Source: Eutreptiella sp. 'Long Island Sound 2002'
Lineage: Eukaryota > Euglenozoa > Euglenophyceae > Eutreptiales > Eutreptiaceae
Direction of reading: 5' to 3'
Assembly (NCBI GenBank): GCA_964036045.1
Contig: OZ038380.1
Coordinates: 10,749,913-10,813,912 of the forward strand
DNA length: 64,000 nt
Position numbers and translations under genes: made by a program. Below the pieces are notes generated by a model. That model ran no database searches. It was not told where the DNA came from and was given only the letters and a program-made list of their open reading frames with translations. Positions 1 through 10,512 of this stretch are shown piece after piece (the stretch's first letter is position 1; each line of letters starts with the position of its first letter).

Positions 1-220
1 TTGCATCTTGTGGTCTGTGCATGTGGAGGTTCCGTTGCTCCTCTTTGTTTGCCAACTGAAATGCAGTGCGGCCTTGCCTCGATGCTCAGTTGTGTTTTGT
101 ATTTGGTGTGGTCCCTGTCCTCCACCGACCTGCCCACGGACTCACTTCTCACGAGGCTCCCGTCAGGAATTGCAAGCGTGATCTGCTGAGCCAATGCATG
201 CATGCCATTCCTCACCACAG

Positions 221-528
221 GCCTGCGCAGCTATGCGGACCAAGAGATTTCGGATGCGGAATTCGCCAAGCGTGCCGAGAGGTTCCCAGTGGAGACCCCT
301 GAAAACAAGGAGTACTACCTGCTGCGCAAGCTTTTTGAGGAGCATTATTGCAAGCGAGAGGCCACAAAGCACAACTCCATTGCAGTAGTGCCATCTGGCA
401 AGAGCATTGCGTGCTCCACTCCTGAGGCGGTGTCATGGCACGCTGCATGGCAGGAGGGCCCCAGTGATATCTCTGGCCGTGCAGTGAGTGGTGTCCATGT
501 TGCAGCCGATGACTTCAACCGCCAGTAA
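221..528 (+). CDS. Asparagine synthetase, last exon of an upstream tandem copy (partial)
   Basis: This is the C-terminal exon of a glutamine-hydrolysing asparagine synthetase whose other exons lie left of the window. The exon begins after the acceptor ACAG at 217-220 and ends at the TAA at 526-528. It encodes about 102 residues from the end of the synthetase domain, including the family-typical stretch with LFEEHY, the SIACSTPEA motif and the [12 protein letters not shown] tail. The sequence is the same as exon 3 of the complete copy at 5905-6212. It shows that at least two copies of the gene lie in tandem, head to tail, about 5.7 kb apart. Whether the upstream copy is intact cannot be seen. 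Confidence 0.9.
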
Positions 529-2839
529 GAGTCTATTATGTCGCCATGAGCTTTTGTGTGGGGCACTTTCTGGCATCGCGTAGTGCTGATGCATAGCCAT
601 TCATGCGAAACTTTGCTCTTGGCTGTCCCTACCATCTCCTTTATAATGTGTAGAGGGCACGTTTTACGGGTCGGAGTGAGGCCTAAGCCTTACACTCACC
701 AATATTTCGCTCTCCTTCAAGGGCAATTTTGCTCTTGGCTGTCTCTACCATCTCTTTTATACAGCGCAGAGGGAAAGTATTATTGCTTATGGGGTGCAGT
801 GAGGCCTAAGCTTTACACTCTCCAATCTTTAATTCATTCTTTCATAGGCAACTTACCCCTCACCAGGGCCAGTACACAGACATTCTCTTTACCTCTATTG
901 GGGGGATATTGAGGCGTGTGATGTTCCGCAATTTCCCCCCGCTTTTGTCTGTGCCATTTTTTGGTGCGGCCCGTGTTGGAGCAGCTGTGAGTTTGTGGCT
1001 AGGATAGCCCACGGCAGCCAATTAATTTTGGGTTCCTGGCACACTGATCCTGCCATGCCAAAGGCCGTCAAGTCTAGCAGCCATTTGTGGCGGTGGCTGA
1101 AACTCCAACCACAATGCTGCCAACCGCAGCAATTTGCATTAATATTCTTTCTGAGGTGAATACCTTGCAGCAGCAGAGCCTTGTGCTGTGTCGCAACCCA
1201 TTACTTGTTTGCCAGCGCATTCAGATTATATTGTTCAATGGCTTCAACAGTTCAATGGCAGCAATGCAAGTGCAGAGAATCATTGAATTATTGATGTTTG
1301 ACTTCAGCAATGTAATTCATGTGCAGTGTGCGCCAAGCGATGGAGGGGCAAGCCAGCTTCTTGTCCTTACACCGTGGTGCATAGCAACATCTTGGGCTGC
1401 ACGTCATAAGTACCGGCAGCCCTGTGCAGTAGCAGATTTCATCCACGTTGCAACTGACCAACCTCGAGCTTGGGGGAGTGCAGATGCATGCTTTCCGTCC
1501 TGTGTCCAACGTGCTGTGCATGCATCGGTGTTCTTCAGTGATACATGGTGGGGGTTGCACCACAAGTGCTTGTCACGAGGTATTTCAAACCACATGGACA
1601 TGACAATTACAGTGCACTGAGCTTTCCAGGGCTCACCAGCTACAGCAGGACGCCGAACAGAGTAAATACCATGACACGTTGTCGTAAATGTTTATACCAC
1701 AACAAAATGGCCACACACCCGACACAATGTCATTGGTTGCACACAATGGATGGCGGTGAGGCCAAGTGCCACATGGATAGGAATTGGAGGGTAGTGCACA
1801 TCATATCCGAATCCAGGGATCTTGAATGTTGCCAATGAACTCCCGTAGCATGGCAGCACCACAAAATGCTTTTGGATCCCATGCACTGGAGGGCCTCATC
1901 AGCGCTTTTCAATACCACTTCTGGCAGTATGCGGCGTGTTCAGCTGCTGCGGGGTCTTGCCATGTGAAAGACTGGCCACCAGCCCTGGCTGGCGCAGAGG
2001 ATGCGATGCAGGTCAGGAAGCTGCGCATTAGTGTGCTAGCGAGGCAACAGAGCACTGAACACATGGGTTCGAAGAGCTGTGGGGGCTTAGGATGTTGAAC
2101 CTCATTATTTGGGCATATTTTGAATATTTCTTGGGCGTCACGCATCCTGTTGTGGGGCTTGGGCAGGTGCCACAGCCTCGCTACTCCCTCACAAGAAGGC
2201 GTGCGCCGATTGTTGACCCCCCTCCACCCATTACAGGCGACCACCACACAAGGCACACAGCACTCTGCAAAAGCATGCACCAATTACATGCAATTGCAGC
2301 ACATGGTTGAGAGATGCTGCCCACTGGGACACCACACACAAGATTTCCTACCTTGTAGACCCCAATGGCACATATGCTCCCAGCGCAGTCTCCCCGTGCC
2401 CATGTTACGCAGTGACCTGCAGGGGTGTCATACACTGCTGTAAGGCAGGGCACCATAAGGTATCAACAACCCTTGGGGAGGATGTACAGGAATCTGATCT
2501 CTAGTGGTCTACATCCATGTCTCTCCATCAAAATCTGCTGGACCAGGGTCGAAATGTCCCTCCTGAGTCCACCAGCACCGGAGCAAAACTTTGTCTGGGC
2601 TCAGACAACTTGGAGGAAAGGTCACATGCACATCTGAACATCCAGACCTGAAGGTACTCATCGTGCCACAGCAGTCTTTTTACGTGTGTGCATTGCGAGT
2701 CCTTGATCACCCTTCCCGAAGGCCGATGCATCTATAGAAAAAATTGGTTGGCATCATCACGTGGTAAATGTGACATGGAGGCGCTAGCGAGGGGGAACCC
2801 CAAATGACATGGTATTGGAAGCCACATGGCGTTCACCAT
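529..2839. other. Spacer between the two asparagine synthetase copies
   Basis: This is the intergenic stretch between the stop of the upstream copy and the start of the next. Bases 529-1669 are duplicated at 6213-7353; bases 1670-2839 are unique in the window. The short ORFs here show no recognisable domain. Apart from the tandem pair at 613-851 I see no gene or repeat. Confidence 0.6.
613..851 (+). repeat. Imperfect ~116-base tandem pair downstream of asparagine synthetase (copy 1)
   Basis: Two diverged units start at about 613 and 729. Both begin with a TTGCTCTTGGCTGT block, run through a CTACCATCTC..TTTATA block and a GTGAGGCCTAAGC..TTACACTC block. They lie 85 bases after the stop codon, so they may be in the 3' UTR. 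No function is known. Confidence 0.7.
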
Positions 2840-2859
2840 GTGTGCTCATCATTTTTCAG
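2840..2859 (+). promoter_or_regulatory. 3' splice acceptor just upstream of the asparagine synthetase start codon
   Basis: A pyrimidine-rich run ends in TTTTTCAG with the AG at 2858-2859, eighteen bases before the ATG at 2878. It could be the acceptor of a 5' UTR intron or, if the organism trans-splices, a spliced-leader acceptor. It also argues against the longer in-frame start at 2809, which would put this intron-like sequence inside the protein. Confidence 0.45.
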
Positions 2860-2877
2860 TCGACACAGGACTTCAAC

Positions 2878-5800
2878 ATGTGTGGAATTCTCGCCGCCTG
2901 CAACGTGACCGGATGTCCGATCCAGAATCGGAAGCGGCTTCTTGCCCTTTCCAAGCGTCTCAGGCACCGTGGACCTGACTGGAACAGCATTGCCATCGTT
3001 GATGACAAGCACTACTTGTGCCATGAGCGCTTGGCCATTGTTGCCCCTGAGGAGAGCGCCGATCAACCTTTCTACTTGAAGGCCAATGATCCAAGGCTGG
3101 CGGCCGAGCCCATGACTCCAACATCCAAGTCTGACAACCCCGAAGGGCAAATTGTGTGGATGGTGAACGGCGAGATTTACAACCACGCAAAGCTGAAGAG
3201 TCAGTTTTATTTGCACAAGCTGCTCTCCAGTGCCAGTGACTCTGAAATCGTGGGTCTCTTGTACTGGCAGTTTGGTGAACGTATGGTCCCCATGTTGGAT
3301 GGCATGTTCGCCTTTGTCCTCATCGACAGCCGCAGCAAAGGGGAGCCTAACATCGTTGCGGCACGTGACCACATGGGCATCTGCCCTCTTTACTGGGGCC
3401 ATGGGGCTGATGGCTCTGTTTGGTTTGCCTCTGAAATGAAGTGCCTCATCGACGACTGCGAGACCTACCAAGAATTCCCTCCAGGTCACGCCTTCATCAA
3501 CGGTGAATTGGTGCGGTGGTACAACCCCATCTGGATGAACCCTGGGCACATGCCAAAGGCCGAGGCTGATTACGGCCGAATCAAGACGACCCTGATCAAG
3601 GCCGTGATCAAGCGTCTGATGACTGACGTTCCCTGTGGTGTTCTGCTGTCTGGTGGGTTGGACAGCTCGCTCATCGCCTCCATTGCTGTTCGCCACGGGG
3701 TTGAGGCATTCAACATGCTGAGGTGGGCCCCCCGTATGCACACCTTCTCCATTGGCATCAAGAATGCCCCTGACTTGAGGGCTGCCAGAGCAGTGGCTGA
3801 CCACCTTGACACGATTCATCATGAGTTTACTTTCACGGTGGAAGAGGCCTTGGACGCTTTGCCTGACCTGATCTGGCATCTGGAGACGTGGCACCAGGTC
3901 CGTGCTGCCGTTCCAATGTACCTTCTCTCCCGCAAGATCAAGGCCCTGGGGGTCAAGATGGTGCTCTCTGGCGAGGGTGCAGACGAGATTTTCGGTGGGT
4001 ACCTGTACTTCCACAAGGCCCCAGGGCCCGTGGAAATGCAGGAGGAATTGGTCCGTAAGACGACGCGACTTCATCAGTGGGATGTGCTGCGGGCCAACAA
4101 AGCGACACAGGCCTGGGGTCTGGAGGGACGTGTTCCGTTCCTGGACAAAGCGTTCCTTGACGTGTGCATGGACATCGACCCCAGGGAGAAGATGATCAAC
4201 CTCGAGGAGAGGTGTTCCTGGCACCTGAGCCCCTTTATCCCTGAGGCATATGCAGGAAGGGTTGCCAAGGGCATGGCCATCACATGGCCAAAGGGACCAG
4301 CTCGGTCAGGGATGGTGTGAAGGGGGGGATCGGGGTAGGGGTAGGGTAGGCGATCCCTAAGGGCTTGTCCACACGACTGGCTCTTGTGCACTGCCTTCCA
4401 TGTGCACTGAACACCCACTAAGACGCGCGAATGCGGACTCTTTGCGCACATTTTGCCCTTTCCACGCGCGGACTATGCACCCGCCACACACACCCTATGC
4501 GCACTGAGCGATGCGCCCACTGTTCGGTGGGTGCGTTGCCGACAATGGGTCCGGGTGCTGGGAGCAGGGGGTAGGTGAGGGCTCAGGTAATGGTGACAGG
4601 GGGTTGGGGTCGATGAGGCAATCGTTATTTTGGTACGACTGTTTTGCACTGCTTTCCACCGTAGGCCCGATGGCGTGCACCCCCGATTGGAGAAGTATAT
4701 CCTGCGCAAGGCTTTTGATGACACCAAGAGGCCATACCTGCCTGAAAACGTTCTCTGGCGCCAGAAGGAGCAGTTCTCTGATGGAGTAGGCTATGATTGG
4801 GTCGATGGTGTGTGCTGATCTGCTCGTAAGTAATGCAACACAACGCAACACAACCCGGAGCTGACCAAAATGCCCCAAGTCTCACCACAGCTCCCCGTCT
4901 GCGGTGGGAGGGTGCATAACCCGGGCACGCATGCACTGGGCACAGCAGGCGTTTGTTTGATCCCGTTTTACGCCAAGCCCACCACCCTGTGCCTGTGCTG
5001 TGGTATACCGAGGGTCTCCGGCCGTCTTTTTGTCCGGGTCAATTCACTATGTGTTCTGCATTGCAACCCAGTTATGTTGTGCTCCAACATTGATGCTTAA
5101 CATAAGGGTCAGCGGGTCTGATCGCCCGCGTTATTGGGCCCTCTCCAGATGGCGACACGTTTTGTACACTCGTTTGCCCCTTGCACTCTGATCACTCATG
5201 AGTGGCACTGCCAAGGGATTTGCATTGACTGACACGCCTGTGGGGATGAAGCCGTTTACTGTGCACGGTAGATGTGCGCTCTGCACTCCAGTTTTCTGCA
5301 TGTTGTGCTTCAACGCAAGCTTTTTTGTGAGGGCCACCACGTTTCACGTGCACAGCGGCTCATACATGTTGCTCTCCAAAAAGGCAACAAAACAGGGCTG
5401 GGGCAGTAACGGAACTGGGCAGGGCAATTCGAACCAGGCAAACCTTGCGTACGGTGGAAATGTGCCACTGGGCCACCTGCCCTGAAACACAAGTTCTACC
5501 GGGTCTACACCACCCACCCAATGCGCATGTTGTTAAAGAATCACGCTTCACAGGTGGCAGCATACTGAAGCCCCTTATGTCTCGAGGCAACCATCCAGTA
5601 GTACCATGATACTACTATCTTGTTCCTGTCTATGACCCCCCCCAGACAGTCAGCACCCCCCGCCCAGAGCCTTTCACTGACTAGTTGCATCTTGTGGTCT
5701 GTGCATGTGGAGGTTCCGTTGCTCCTCTTTGTTTGCCAACTGAAATGCAGTGCGGCCTTGCCTCGATGCTCAGTTGTGTTTTGTATTTGGTGTGGTCCCT

Positions 5801-6212
5801 GTCCTCCACCGACCTGCCCACGGACTCACTTCTCACGAGGCTCCCGTCAGGAATTGCAAGCGTGATCTGCTGAGCCAATGCATGCATGCCATTCCTCACC
5901 ACAGGCCTGCGCAGCTATGCGGACCAAGAGATTTCGGATGCGGAATTCGCCAAGCGTGCCGAGAGGTTCCCAGTGGAGACCCCTGAAAACAAGGAGTACT
6001 ACCTGCTGCGCAAGCTTTTTGAGGAGCATTATTGCAAGCGAGAGGCCACAAAGCACAACTCCATTGCAGTAGTGCCATCTGGCAAGAGCATTGCGTGCTC
6101 CACTCCTGAGGCGGTGTCATGGCACGCTGCATGGCAGGAGGGCCCCAGTGATATCTCTGGCCGTGCAGTGAGTGGTGTCCATGTTGCAGCCGATGACTTC
6201 AACCGCCAGTAA
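2878..6212 (+). CDS. Asparagine synthetase, glutamine-hydrolysing (three exons)
   Basis: The enzyme makes asparagine from aspartate, ATP and glutamine in the cytosol. My gene model joins 2878-4211, 4665-4807 and 5905-6212 (594 residues, close to plant and bacterial AsnB). Both introns are GT-AG: AG|GTGTTC..CCGTAG|GCC and ATG|GTGTGT..CACAG|GCC, with phases that match exactly. The start gives Met-Cys-Gly, so Cys2 is the N-terminal glutaminase nucleophile. Visible motifs are RHRGPDW (~32-38), NGEIYNH (~101), SDSEI (~121), the ATP pyrophosphatase loop SGGLDSS (~258), [11 protein letters not shown] (~365), the [16 protein letters not shown] block (~405-425) and [12 protein letters not shown] in exon 2. 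Oddity: near residue 335 the usual ETYDVTT-x-RA stretch reads ETWHQVRA, two residues short. The gene sits in a tandem array with the partial copy at 221-528. Confidence 0.93.
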
Positions 6213-7353
6213 GAGTCTATTATGTCGCCATGAGCTTTTGTGTGGGGCACTTTCTGGCATCGCGTAGTGCTGATGCATAGCCATTCATGCGAAACTTTGC
6301 TCTTGGCTGTCCCTACCATCTCCTTTATAATGTGTAGAGGGCACGTTTTACGGGTCGGAGTGAGGCCTAAGCCTTACACTCACCAATATTTCGCTCTCCT
6401 TCAAGGGCAATTTTGCTCTTGGCTGTCTCTACCATCTCTTTTATACAGCGCAGAGGGAAAGTATTATTGCTTATGGGGTGCAGTGAGGCCTAAGCTTTAC
6501 ACTCTCCAATCTTTAATTCATTCTTTCATAGGCAACTTACCCCTCACCAGGGCCAGTACACAGACATTCTCTTTACCTCTATTGGGGGGATATTGAGGCG
6601 TGTGATGTTCCGCAATTTCCCCCCGCTTTTGTCTGTGCCATTTTTTGGTGCGGCCCGTGTTGGAGCAGCTGTGAGTTTGTGGCTAGGATAGCCCACGGCA
6701 GCCAATTAATTTTGGGTTCTTGGCACACTGATCCTGCCATGCCAAAGGCCGTCAAGTCTAGCAGCCATTTGTGGCGGTGGCTGAAACTCCAACCACAATG
6801 CTGCCAACCGCAGCAATTTGCATTAATATTCTTTCTGAGGTGAATACCTTGCAGCAGCAGAGCCTTGTGCTGTGTCGCAACCCATTACTTGTTTGCCAGC
6901 GCATTCAGATTATATTGTTCAATGGCTTCAACAGTTCAATGGCAGCAATGCAAGTGCAGAGAATCATTGAATTATTGATGTTTGACTTCAGCAATGTAAT
7001 TCATGTGCAGTGTGCGCCAAGCGATGGAGGGGCAAGCCAGCTTCTTGTCCTTACACCGTGGTGCATAGCAACATCTTGGGCTGCACGTCATTAGTACCGG
7101 CAGCCCTGTGCAGCAGCAGATTTCATCCACGTTGCAACTGACCAACCTCGAGCTTGGGGGAGTGCAGATGCATGCTTTCCGTCCTGTGTCCAACGTGCTG
7201 TGCATGCATCGGTGTTCTTCAGTGATACATGGTGGGGGTTGCACCACAAGTGCTTGTCACGAGGTATTTCAAACCACATGGACATGACCATTACAGTGCA
7301 CTGAGCTTTCCAGGGCTCACCAGCTACAGCAGGACGCCGAACAGAGTAAATAC
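5685..7353 (+). repeat. Tandem duplication, copy 2
   Basis: This is the second copy of bases 1-1669, containing the end of intron 2, exon 3 and about 1.1 kb downstream of the complete asparagine synthetase gene. Homology ends after AGTAAATAC at 7345-7353. The following sequence differs completely from what follows copy 1, so a duplication breakpoint or a later insertion lies exactly there. Confidence 0.95.
6297..6535 (+). repeat. Imperfect ~116-base tandem pair downstream of asparagine synthetase (copy 2)
   Basis: This is the same two-unit arrangement as at 613-851, carried along by the large duplication. The units start near 6297 and 6413. Confidence 0.7.
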
Positions 7354-7803
7354 AGAGCGCACGTGCACCCGTGCACACACCGGGCTCGGTGAACTAATAC
7401 CGTAGAGCTGGCCCGGCGGAAGCCACGGAGCTACCACCCCACTTCCAGGGTGGTCCTGGAGCAGCGACCCAGGTTCTAGCCTAAGTGCATATCGCACTCG
7501 TCGAGGGGCAATACAGGGACGCACCCCTGGCTTGAACCGTGGGCCTGCTATAATGGGGAGCGACCCAACCTAAGGATGCCAGTGTGGCCACACAGGCTCA
7601 ACTGGGAGACCTGGTAAAAATTGTGAAACCCCGCACGTGCACACACGTACACACACACACACACACACATGGGTCTCCCTCGTTAATAGCACCCGCTAAC
7701 CCCTAACCCTCCCGTCGCAAGAGCGGCCAGGACATTAAAAGCCTTCAACCCTCGTTAATAGTACAGTGTACACACACAGAGAGAGAAGGTATGTAGACAA
7801 CAC
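7354..7803. other. Breakpoint-adjacent repeat-like sequence before the LINE fragment
   Basis: The sequence changes abruptly at 7354 from the duplicated unit. It contains two GGTTC-type boxes (GGTTCTAGCC at about 7472 on plus, GGTTCAAGCC on minus near 7540) that could belong to a tRNA-derived SINE, and a CA microsatellite. No flanking duplication or second copy is present to confirm a SINE, and no coding sequence is recognised. Confidence 0.35.
7640..7669. repeat. CA microsatellite
   Basis: A run of alternating C and A, broken by one GT near its left end. Confidence 0.9.
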
Positions 7804-8535
7804 TTGCAGGTGGACACACGCCAGCCAAGATCGGTATGGGAAGCGCTGCTGACGCAGACGATCCCTTTTAAGCTCCGAGAGTTTGTTGTAATGGCGCTAT
7901 GGTGTAAGCTCCCAGTCCCCCAGCGGCTAGCACAGTTCCGGGTGGTGGAGGGTCAGGACTGCCCGTTGTGTGGGGTTGCCGAAGATCATGATCATGTTTT
8001 CAAGAAGTGCTTTTTCCTCCAGGACTCTCTGGCCCTGATCCGCCAGCTCTGGGGGTTGCACGTTTGTGACAATGTCTGGTATGAGCCCTCGCGGCTCTGC
8101 GCAGACCACTCTTTGATATCAGTCACCACCATCCAAGGGTGGTTTGTGTGGACAGTGGTGTATGCGTGCTGGCTCATCCGCTGTGAGGCGATCAGTACTC
8201 TCCCATCGGATATAGCCACGGCAGTTTTGCAACGCTTTTATGCTGCTCTGTTAAGCTAGAAATCTTTGCCATAGGGAACATTGCCGCAGGAGGTGGTCAC
8301 AGCCACTTGTGACTACTTAAAGGACATTTTAAGAGTCCGGGACAAATTACACGGGGTGGCTCCACAGCCGGGCCCCCAAGAAGCGGGGGCGGATACGGCC
8401 AGACAGACAAGGCATGAGGCGTGGGGGGATGTTCGAGTCTCCCAGGTTCGGGTTTGGGTGGCGAAAGCTGAATCCGAGCATGGCACTGCCTATGGGGCGA
8501 CTTTTGGCACCTCACACCCCTATGATTTCACGTAA
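7804..8535 (+). pseudogene. LINE retrotransposon 3' fragment with RT-associated zinc-binding domain
   Basis: The 151-codon ORF at 7804-8259 resembles the zinc-binding domain that follows reverse transcriptase in many non-LTR elements (zf-RVT). It has a KLREFVVMALWCKLPVPQRL helix, the CPLCG..EDHDHVFKKC zinc ligands, then a tryptophan-rich tail. The same frame continues, interrupted by TAGs at 8257 and 8272, into an 84-codon segment to 8535, so this is the decayed C-terminal end of a LINE ORF2. No reverse transcriptase or endonuclease is present upstream, as expected for a 5'-truncated copy. No poly(A) tail is evident. Confidence 0.6.
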
Positions 8536-9105
8536 TTGCCGGCGCCAGCCTTTCAGCGCGGGAGGCAGAATTTATGGTAGTCCTTAGGGCACTCACCGTA
8601 GTCCCGCCGGACCTTACACTTCATGTGGTATGCACTTCTCAATGCCAGATTGACTTCAATATTCACATTCATGCATGGGCCAGGACCAACTAGCAACAAG
8701 GGGGCGGATCCCCGGTTTTGGGGAAGGACATTCTGATGGCGTTGCACGAGCAACTATAAGGCAGGGCCTCCCAAGTGTATTGGCGCCCATGGAGCACACA
8801 AGCGACCAATCTTAGGTACCAGGAGCTACAGGACCCCTTACAAGTAGGACTAAGATTAGCATGCGCGCCGGACCCCCCTCCCCCGGAGCGACAAGTTTTG
8901 CAACGGCCGCTTAGCAGTGACCCTCTGGATCGCCCGGCGATGGGGAGGGGATGCCGCCTGTATCGCTGGAGTCAACGATGTACTCAGTGATTCAGCCCCT
9001 ATCCCCCCTATCTCTCCCGTCCTCTGGAGACAGTGTACTCCAATGTTCGGACCCTCACCGCGCAACCCTCCCACTGCTCACACATCGGATCATTCTCCTC
9101 TCCCT

Positions 9106-9222
9106 CCTCGGTGTACTCCAATGTGAAGTTACTCACTCCGTAGTCCTCGGTATATTCCAATGTGAAGTCGCTCACTCCGCAATCCTCGGCATATTCCAAC
9201 GTAAGAACCCTCACACCGGCCT
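9106..9222. repeat. 39-base tandem repeat, three units
   Basis: Units start at 9106, 9145 and 9184, each opening with CCTCGG and containing TATTCCAA or TACTCCAA followed by CTCAC. A more diverged fourth unit may lie at about 9020-9060. The period is a multiple of three, so all frames stay open across it. Confidence 0.8.
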
Positions 9223-9750
9223 CCGGTGACACCGAACCAGTCAGGCACAAACCACGGATCGAAGAGGCAAGGTCGGCTTCAGCTCTCCCATGGCCGCCAC
9301 CAGCGGAACCAGTTATCCGCGGGGGCGGGGCAGCGAATGCCAACCAAGAGACAGCTATTCCCATGAGCACACTGGGCGGAACGGCAGCCGGTTATGCTAT
9401 TGAGTGGGGGGTAGTGTAACGGGTGACAGGCAGACTGATACAGGCGCGCCTGTGCGCAACGCCAGACACCAGCACACGCATGCAACTCCGCAGCGTCACG
9501 TCAGTCACTCCATCGCCGAGCGCTCGAGTAGGCTCGCCCGTGGGGGCCCCTGCCTAGGGAACGGGGCATTCACATGTGGGCAGCAAGGTGCGGTAGGGAT
9601 GCACACTCTGTACATAGCCTTGTTGTCGTGCACAGAGGGAGGGAGGGCCGTGCGGAGGGAAGTCCAAACATTGTTGCTCTGCGAACAATGATGTAGAGAG
9701 GTGATGTATGTTAGCGAACGCTAATGGAGTTTGTTGAAAAGATTGGGCGT

Positions 9751-9774
9751 CACACACACACACACACACACACA
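9751..9774. repeat. CA microsatellite
   Basis: Twelve uninterrupted CA units. Confidence 0.95.
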
Positions 9775-10311
9775 TGGCATATTTATCTATGCATCAGCGG
9801 GAAAGCTGCACTCAGGCCCAGGCAACTACCTTGTTATGGCAGGGAAGGCGTCTGGCTTGCAGTTGGTTAACTTCACATGAATTGCCGAAAGCAGGCCCGT
9901 CCACCGCATTACCAACATGGACTGTGATGTTCCAGGTGCCTCGGCGCATGGTGAAAGGTTCACTGCCCCCAAACGAGCCCGCACCCCCACCACCCCCGCC
10001 CCCCCCCTTGGAGGGTCAGACTGACTCAGACTGGATTGTGCCCAGACCGAATCTGCCTGTGAGCAGGGGCATTCACCGGCAAGTACCTGACTCAATGCCA
10101 GCCACTCAGACTGGGTTCCCGTGGCACCAGCCTGATCCGCATGTGGGGGGAAGCCCCCCCTCGGAGGGGCACGGATTGCTGTGCTCTAGCAGGCTCATCT
10201 GCCAGCGGGGCGCAATTTTGACCACCCGTTCACATGTGCATGTGAATACTATGTCCATCGAAGCCTTGGTGTTCCGACTGTATTTTTGCAGAACTTTGGT
10301 GTTCGTTGGAC

Positions 10312-10477
10312 CTGAAGTTATGCAAATAACTGAAGTTTTGAGGCAGTGTGACAGGATCAGGACGATTGTGTGGGGAGGGGTGGGCCAGGACACCACCAAG
10401 GGGATGATCCCAGGCAACCCCGTTCTCTGTCTTAGTTGATGTTCTGTTTTCCTGCTGCCAGTCAGCAGCGCATTCTG
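10312..10477 (+). repeat. Split direct repeat A1
   Basis: This 166-base repeat, from CTGAAGTTATGC to GCATTCTG, recurs at 15236-15401 with no difference I could find. Its left neighbour differs from that of A2, which fixes the boundary. Confidence 0.95.
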
Positions 10478-10512
10478 TTTGTTTTCGCTTTCTTCATCCA
10501 TCTCCTTTGACA

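Larger units (their letters stand above)
1..1669 (+). repeat. Tandem duplication, copy 1 (asparagine synthetase 3' end and downstream DNA)
   Basis: This stretch matches 5685-7353 base for base at a constant offset of 5684, with about four substitutions that I found by eye (near 1038, 1406, 1425 and 1607). Similarity stops abruptly after 1669. It contains the last exon of one asparagine synthetase gene and roughly 1.1 kb of downstream sequence. The copy must extend left of the window. Near identity in non-coding DNA implies a very recent duplication, gene conversion, or an assembly artefact. Confidence 0.95.
8536..10311. other. Spacer with short tandem repeats
   Basis: No gene is recognised between the LINE fragment and the tyrosine-recombinase element. 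The ORF at 9774-10439 is proline-rich, low in complexity and overlaps the A1 repeat, so it is not supported. The stretch contains a 39-base minisatellite and a CA microsatellite, listed separately. Confidence 0.6.

Noticed and set aside
2833-4224. 463-codon minus-strand ORF opposite asparagine synthetase exon 1
   Set aside because: It is the antisense shadow of a codon-biased real gene; it has no domain and covers the same bases as a clear AsnB coding exon.
7695-7715. Telomere-like CTAACCCCTAACCCT
   Set aside because: Only two imperfect units; no array.
9774-10439. 221-codon ORF upstream of the YR element
   Set aside because: Proline-rich, runs into the A1 repeat, and has no recognised motif.
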